This document shows, piece after piece, positions 58,640-64,000 of a DNA stretch of 64,000 nucleotides. The translations under genes were made by a program, and so were the position numbers. Numbering within the stretch: position 1 is the stretch's first letter; every line of letters begins with the position of its first letter. Below the pieces are notes generated by a model. The model worked only from the letters and a program-made list of their open reading frames with translations. It did no database searches and had not been told where the DNA came from. Source of the DNA: Sapria himalayana (Eukaryota; Streptophyta; Magnoliopsida; Malpighiales; Rafflesiaceae); assembly GCA_029783825.1 (NCBI GenBank), contig JAREIK010003421.1:1438358-1502357 (forward strand). Direction: 5' to 3'.

Positions 58640-60262
58640 TTAGCTGCAAGTGAGAGATTTCGTAAAACAAGACAAATCCATTTTATAGTTCAGTGATGCC
58701 ATTTGCATGGCACGAAAAGCCTCATTAGGCATCCCACATTTCAGAAGACACGATATCAAAGATGTCATGGTAATGGTATCTGGGGTGCAGCCTACTGCCA
58801 ACATCTTGTTAAAAATCACTATTGCTTCAGACATTCTCCCCTTCATAAAATGCCCAATTATAAGAATGGTAAATGTGACCTTATCGGGAACACATCCTTT
58901 TCCCTCCATTTCTGCAACTATCAGACTGGCCTCCACCACATTTCCAGATTTGCAGTACCCATCAATCACTGGGTTATAGATAAAAGCTTTTCTAATACTA
59001 CCATTACTATTCATCTGTCTCAGTATGTCACGCGCTTCATGAAGTCTGTTCACCTTGCAGAGAGCATTAATCAAAACTGAATAAGTATAAGCATTTGGAG
59101 GTATATTTCTTGCTTTCATCAAATCCCACATCTTCAAACCTTGATTCAGCTCTCCTGTTCTACAATAGCCATCAATTAGGGAAGTAAAGGTAACTGTGTT
59201 GGGCAAGCAATGGAAAGAAGGCATCATTTCGAATTTGACAATTGCAGAAACAAGGTCACCAACCTTGCCATAGCCATCAACAAGAACATTAAACGTGATC
59301 ACATTGGGCTTTATCCCAAAATCAACCATCTCCTTAAAAACATGGTCTGCACCTCCCATGTTACCCAATTTGCAAAACCCAGATATAATTGAAGTGTAAG
59401 TGACAACATTTGGGGGACAATCATTTTTAGAACGAATTTCCTGCAATAATTCAAGCCCCATACATACCTTCTCATCCCTACATAATCCACTTATGATAGT
59501 GTTATAAGAAACAATATCAGGCGAACAGCCAAAGTTTCCCATAGCAGAAAACAATTCTAAAGCTTTATTCATTTCCCCTGCTCTACAAAAGCCTGCTATA
59601 AGAATATTAAAAGTCCTAGCGTCAGGTCGAGAAATCAATACCAAATGCTCTTGGAATAGGCATAAGGCCTCCAGCGCTTGATCCTGTTTAACTAGCATGT
59701 CCAACAAGTTATTATACATGGATGATGTAATAACGATCCTCTCCTTCTGAATATCAACGAGCAATGTCTTGGCAAGATCAAACTCACAAGCCAGTGCAAA
59801 TGATGTCAGCATAAACGCTACGAGCTCATTGTTGAGAAAATACCCATCACATTTCATATAATCAAACACCAACTTAGCCAAATCATGGAGACCACATTGA
59901 CAAAGAGACTTAATGAGGAAATCACAGGTTTGGAAGGTATGATTCAAATTCAAATTAAATCTACTGAATTCAAAAAAGTTCATCCCTAATTTGGTATTTT
60001 TGAACCGTCTGATCACCTCGAACGCAGTTAAAGGGGTCAATTTATCGCGTAAAAAGCGCAGATAGGTTTCGGAAGAAAGGCTACTGAGAAAAAGAGTGGA
60101 TACAACTTTGACAAACCAAGCATCTGAATGGTGTATCGCATCTGTCTCAGGGATGAAGTCAACTTCTCCGTGTAAATGAGAGCGAGAATGTACAATGCCT
60201 AATAGAGAGGCTCGAACTCTTAACAGTCTTTTAAAAGGAAGATAGTTTAACGACATCGCCAT
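58640..60262 (-). CDS. P-class pentatricopeptide repeat protein
   Basis: An intact intronless frame of 540 residues. Proteins of this class bind organelle RNA base by base and act in editing, stability, splicing or translation; the target here is unknown. The N-terminus (MAMSLNYLPFKRLLRVRASL) is rich in Arg and Ser with no acidic residue before Glu33, as in mitochondrial or plastid presequences. From about residue 214 to 530 there are about nine tandem 35-residue PPR motifs (TFNILIAGFCRAGEMNKALE, SYNTIISGLCRDEKV, TYTSIISGFCKLGNM, and so on), with degenerate ones at ~109-210. No E, DYW or SMR domain follows. An in-frame TAA lies upstream of the ATG, so the start is well placed, with GGCATGG context. 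It resembles Arabidopsis At2g06000 as I recall it; orthology needs an alignment. Confidence 0.95.
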   Translation of the reverse strand: MAMSLNYLPFKRLLRVRASLLGIVHSRSHLHGEVDFIPETDAIHHSDAWFVKVVSTLFLSSLSSETYLRFLRDKLTPLTAFEVIRRFKNTKLGMNFFEFSRFNLNLNHTFQTCDFLIKSLCQCGLHDLAKLVFDYMKCDGYFLNNELVAFMLTSFALACEFDLAKTLLVDIQKERIVITSSMYNNLLDMLVKQDQALEALCLFQEHLVLISRPDARTFNILIAGFCRAGEMNKALELFSAMGNFGCSPDIVSYNTIISGLCRDEKVCMGLELLQEIRSKNDCPPNVVTYTSIISGFCKLGNMGGADHVFKEMVDFGIKPNVITFNVLVDGYGKVGDLVSAIVKFEMMPSFHCLPNTVTFTSLIDGYCRTGELNQGLKMWDLMKARNIPPNAYTYSVLINALCKVNRLHEARDILRQMNSNGSIRKAFIYNPVIDGYCKSGNVVEASLIVAEMEGKGCVPDKVTFTILIIGHFMKGRMSEAIVIFNKMLAVGCTPDTITMTSLISCLLKCGMPNEAFRAMQMASLNYKMDLSCFTKSLTCS

Positions 60263-60267
60263 GCCAT
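60247..60267 (-). promoter_or_regulatory. Short upstream ORF overlapping the PPR start
   Basis: An ATG lies 5 bases upstream of the PPR start codon, out of frame, in favourable context (GAGATGG). It opens a six-codon frame that ends with TAA inside the PPR coding region. If the transcript includes this ATG, leaky scanning or reinitiation would set PPR output. The ATG at PPR codon 3 is a further in-frame start. Confidence 0.55.
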
Positions 60268-60451
60268 CTCTAAAATTCAGAAGAGCGCTAGTTGTATTAG
60301 AGCGGCCGGATTTTTAATTGGGTAGTGCAGATTCTATTCAAATTTGATCAAAATCTATTCCTCATGAAGATAACAAATAAAGGTTGGAGATGACATCGCC
60401 ATGTCATCGCTCTGTCTCGTATACAATGCCGACGCGATATCGGTTGGACCA

Positions 60452-60592
60452 TAGCATCACCAACCACTCTCTATTTTATGCCCAAGAGCATCTCCAACCA
60501 CACTTTCTATTTTATGCCCAAGAGCATCTTCAACCACACTCTATATTTTATACCCAAATGCATCTCCAACCACACTCTCTATTTTATACCTA
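60452..60592. repeat. 36-bp tandem array upstream of the PPR gene
   Basis: Copies of agagcatctccaaccacact plus ctattttatgccca start at 60485, 60521 and 60557, exactly 36 bases apart, with a diverged copy at about 60452. The next period position (60593) coincides with the inverted repeat of the adjacent MITE (gagtatctctaac). The array lies about 190-330 bases upstream of the PPR start codon. Confidence 0.9.
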
Positions 60593-60593
60593 A

Positions 60594-60928
60594 GAGTATC
60601 TCTAACGGGATCGCTAAAATCAAAATTTTCAATATTTTATTGAATGTTGTTATAAAATTATACTCCAACACGCTCGCTATCTCGCTCGCGTTTTTACCCA
60701 TCCGGTTTCTCGCTTAACAAATGTAGTGAGTATTTATCACTCAACAAATTATTTTTTTCTCTTAAAATATTCTTACCGTCTTCGATCCAGCGACACCGGA
60801 ACTGAATTTCGCACGTATTTTACCGAACTTGGTTGGAGTAAAATTAGAAGTGTTGCTAGCTAAAATATTGAATTGAATATTTAAATATTTTTTTATTAGT
60901 TATTTTATTGAGTGTGATTGAGATGCTC
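60594..60928. mobile_element. MITE with gagcatctc-type ends and TAA duplication
   Basis: The left end is gagtatctctaac and the right end, read on the minus strand, is gagcatctcaatc (8 of 9 outer bases match). TAA flanks both sides (60591-60593 and 60929-60931), as in Tourist-like PIF/Harbinger MITEs. No coding capacity. Superfamily assignment is an inference from the 3-bp TAA duplication. Confidence 0.65.
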
Positions 60929-60977
60929 TAACTTCACTATTTTAGCTATCAATTTAAATGTTTTCCAACCACTCACT

Positions 60978-61177
60978 TAGTTTACTCAGCCTATGTGTCG
61001 TGCCTGGCATGGCACATAGGCTGAAAACTTTGACCCGGCACTACACGACTCATGTAGTAGGTATGCCCGGCACATGCTCAGGCACGGCACTATAGCATGT
61101 CATGCCAACCCATGCACGAATGAAACGTGTCATGCCTTGTGCCAAGGCGAGCCAGCCCGGCCCGTTTGACACCTCTA
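60978..61177. mobile_element. hAT-like MITE end (gtgccatgcc-rich)
   Basis: The right edge cccggcccgtttgacacctcta matches the terminus of the MITE at 1440-1877. The body has mggcacggc and catgcc words and an 11-base hairpin (cagcctatgtg / cacataggctg, 60987-61023). No matching left terminus was found, so the copy looks truncated. Confidence 0.6.
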
Positions 61178-61353
61178 ATTATAATTAGCATGCTTGTAAG
61201 CCAGTCATCCAATAGTCGTACACTTGGAATCGTGCCATTGTTGGTCAGTTAGCATGGTCGAGCATGGTCATATCACCGTTCATCATTTAGTATGGTCAGG
61301 CATGCTCGTGCACTTGGTCTTGCCCACCTTGTTGTATTGGGTGAGTGGATCAT

Positions 61354-61811
61354 TAGGCCTATCAAAATTCAATACGACACGATTAACCGACACGATTAAC
61401 CATTGATTAAATGGATTTTGGTGAGACCTGAACAGGTTCGAGTGATAAACGGATCAATCCGTTTAACACATTTAATAAACAGGTCGTGTTCGAGTGAGAT
61501 ATGCTAACCCATTTATAACCTGTTTACCCGTTTAAATAAACAGAAAAATGGTTGAACATGTGGTTTATCATGTTAAATGAGTCAAACATATGGTAAACAA
61601 GTAAATGGGTCAAATGAGTGGTTTATTATGTTAACCCAACCCAACCTGTTAAAATTAGACATGTTAAATAAGTCGTGTCGTGTTACCCGTTTATTAAATG
61701 GTTCGTGTTCGTATTTTGATTTTTTACCCGTTTATTAAACGTGTCATATATGGGTTTACATGTTTTTCACCCGTCACCCGTTTAACTCACCCAACCCATT
61801 TGACACACCTA
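61354..61811. mobile_element. MITE-like element, gttaaacgggt-rich
   Basis: The left edge taggcctatcaaaattcaat and the right edge aacccatttgacacaccta form a degenerate inverted repeat. Between them are many copies of acccgttta / taaacgggt, cgacacgatta and gttaaat words on both strands, the layout of small nonautonomous hAT elements. No target duplication could be confirmed. It may be inserted within another hAT-like MITE ending at 61944. Confidence 0.5.
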
Positions 61812-61944
61812 GACTACTTCAACGTGTCATGTCTGGCATGGCACAAGAATTTAACCATGTCGTGCACAACACGACACAATGGCATGACCATGCCTTAAAA
61901 AAATAGGTCGTGACGGAACGGCACGACCCATTTTGACACCTCTA
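61812..61944. mobile_element. hAT-like MITE right end
   Basis: Ends with acgacccattttgacacctcta, again the terminus seen at 1877 and 61177, in the same orientation. Upstream words gtcatgtctggcatggcac and catgaccatgcc belong to the same family. Its left part may be the related text at 61200-61340, on the far side of the element at 61354-61811. Confidence 0.55.
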
Positions 61945-64000
61945 CTTCAAAGTATTTGTTGTTAATGATCATAATATATCCTATAGGTGCCACAAGACAT
62001 CCGATATTACATTCTACTATGTTCTCACAATAGAGTCTATACAAGATTATGGGCTTCATCCATTTGGATTTGTTACATTCTGCATCTCCTTGTGTCTAAT
62101 ATTTTAGTTGATTTTTTCACCAGACACCTGCCAAGTTAATTACATTATTGACTGGTTTATCTCTTGGATGTCATTGAAATGACCAAATTAAATCTTATAA
62201 TGAATTATCTACTTTGACACCCATCAGTAAATTAATTTTTATTCTTTTGTATCGATGTTTTGGAGAATCCCCAGTCTTGCAGCTTGCTAAAGCTCAACAT
62301 TTTTGACTTTGATATTGTTTTAGACTACGTAGATAATACCACACAAAGGTATATCATTTATTATAATCTCCCTTAGATAACATCGAGTCAAATATATTTC
62401 ATCTACATTACTAGAACATTTTAATCTTTTTGACTCTTTTTTTGGTATTAGAGAGATATCAACTAATGCGTGGCAAACATAGTAAGTAGCTGATAGAAAT
62501 ACAAAGATACTCGACCTCATGAGGAGGTAAAATACAATAGGCCATGTGGTTGTTGAAGGATCTAGTATGGGAGTCAAGCTCTAGAAAAGGACTCATCTCA
62601 TATTATATGTTAAAAAATTTTTATATGAGTATAACCTCATATCAAATCTCGATAAGAATCTTTTGGTAGAATTAGCTATATGATTCTAGACAATTATTGC
62701 ATCTTGTTGTGCTTAAAATAGTTCAAGGATTGATGATAACTTGAGAACACTCTCAAATTTAGATTCTAAAGGTTAAAATAGGAAGCTTATAAAGTCCAAG
62801 ATAGATAATTCTCATATGATTCAATCTAAGTTATTCAATATCATTTTGAACAACAAGGGTTACCATGAAAGTTTCAAGTGAGACAAAGTGAGATGGTATT
62901 ACATACTAAAGTTTTGAATGATAGTATGTCAACTTTTTGTCTAGGATCAAGTCTACAATTTGATCAAGAACATACTACCCTAGAAAAAAAACTACCTTAG
63001 AAACACTAAATATTTTGTTGAATAATTTTAAAAACAATTTGATCCACAATTTGAATTTTTGATAGTCATCAAATCCCAAATTATTCTTTTATTTTAATTT
63101 TCATTCAATATTAGGTTTTTGTTGTTTATTATTAATTTGTTGTATCTAATTCCTTAGTAGGAATTAGATACCATGTATCTAATTCCTACTAATAATACTA
63201 GTTATTAGTAATAATGGTAATAATGGCTATGATTCCTATGAAAAACAAAACACATGTTCCTAAGAAAAATCAGAGATAAAACTCTTTGTTTTAACTCTCT
63301 ACTATCTGCTCATCAGACTCTCTAGGAATGGTAACAACTTCTTCATTACTTTCGTAGCTTTATTAAAATTTTCTATATTTGCATATTTTGGAGGTTTTGT
63401 TAGTTTTGATGCTCCTTGATTTTATTTTTTGAGTTGGATATTTTTCTTTCTATGTTAGCTTGCTAGTCCATACAAGAAGTTATTTTTTTAGCCCCTTTAT
63501 GATGGCTATGGTTAGGCTCAAAGGTACTAGCAATTCAAGTTGTGATCCTTTCCTTAGCGATCTTAACTCATCCTTGATTGATGTGTATATCATATAGCTT
63601 CCATCTAGACTCATGATTGATGCATGTCTTTGACTTTATCTCAAGTACATGACATATTATGATGAGAGAGAAAGAGTAGGCTTCTACTAGCCAAACTATA
63701 TCTAATAAGTGACCGTCTACATACAAGCCCTCAATTAGGCACATCATGGTACTTATCAATGTAGTCATAGTTTTGGCCATTCTACCAAATCCTAGATAAT
63801 ATTCAATTCAAGTTGTTTTGTCAAACAACATAGTTAAGTTTGCTAAAGAAAGAAGAGGTCATGCTATTTATTTTACCAAGAAGTAATTAGTAGCGGGAAT
63901 GCAACTTCTTATCCTACCTATAGTGAATAACTTTTGTATTTTTTGAGGATGCTACTCTTGCTACTTTGATACAATACCAAAAACTTGATGGTTCTTAGTA
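61945..64000. other. AT-rich DNA, no gene recognised
   Basis: No frame with a recognisable domain. Frames at 62320-62577 and 63568-63780 (both minus) have no motif I know. A perfect inverted repeat lies at 63154-63192. Confidence 0.45.
63154..63192. repeat. Perfect 18-bp inverted repeat, 3-bp loop
   Basis: ttagtaggaattagatac (63154-63171), loop cat, gtatctaattcctactaa (63175-63192). A further partial copy, gtatctaattcct, precedes it at 63142-63154, so three alternating copies occur in 51 bases. The function is unknown; it could form a cruciform or hairpin. Confidence 0.95.

Noticed and set aside
58703..59392. Plus-strand frames of 60-125 residues opposite the PPR gene
   Set aside because: Antisense shadows of PPR repeats.
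60384..60717. Repeat-containing small proteins upstream of the PPR gene
   Set aside because: They translate the 36-bp DNA array, which is a multiple of three and therefore gives repeated peptides in any frame lacking stops.

Overview
This window is AT-rich nuclear DNA from a flowering plant. The evidence is the transposon content (Ty1/copia, Ty3/gypsy, LINE, CACTA, hAT and MITE elements with plant-type motifs) and one intact P-class pentatricopeptide-repeat (PPR) gene of the plant organelle RNA-binding type. I cannot name the species. No tRNA, rRNA, plastid insert, CRISPR array or bacterial-style operon was seen. I found no previously undescribed gene system; the interest lies in how the elements are nested.

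Layout. 0.98-6.6 kb holds decayed LINE sequence, with a GC-rich hAT-like MITE at 1.44-1.88 kb. 6.6-8.65 kb holds dispersed LTR-like repeats. 8.65-15.3 kb is a decayed plus-strand copia element (A) whose RNase H region is split by a minus-strand copia element (B, 10655-15133) with LTRs, primer-binding site and polypurine tract. 15573-27237 is another minus-strand copia element (C) whose gag is split by a 7.1-kb CACTA transposon (19325-26422) with matching TTC duplications. 27.4-29.6 kb is probably low-copy intergenic DNA. 29.6-32.6 kb is a gag-deleted copia remnant (D) with a duplicated TATA region in its LTR.

33.3-40.2 kb is a plus-strand Ty3/gypsy pol remnant (G). It is interrupted by a 27-bp minisatellite, a CACTA end fragment and a complete but dead minus-strand copia element (E, 35182-39927). 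40.5-42.5 kb is a second copy of the 6.8-8.6 kb repeat and may be the 3' region and LTR of G. 43.7-45.7 kb is a minus-strand gypsy gag remnant (H) with an LTR. 45.7-50.56 kb shows nothing I can name. 50571-55286 is a structurally complete hAT transposon with perfect 12-bp ends and a perfect 8-bp target duplication, but its BED-finger transposase gene carries a frameshift and two stop codons.

The only intact protein-coding gene I support is the minus-strand PPR gene at 58640-60262, resembling Arabidopsis At2g06000 as I remember it. Its upstream side carries a 36-bp tandem array, a TAA-flanked MITE and hAT-like ends. The rest, to 64 kb, has no gene I can recognise. The elements are not cooperating genes; their order records successive insertions followed by decay.
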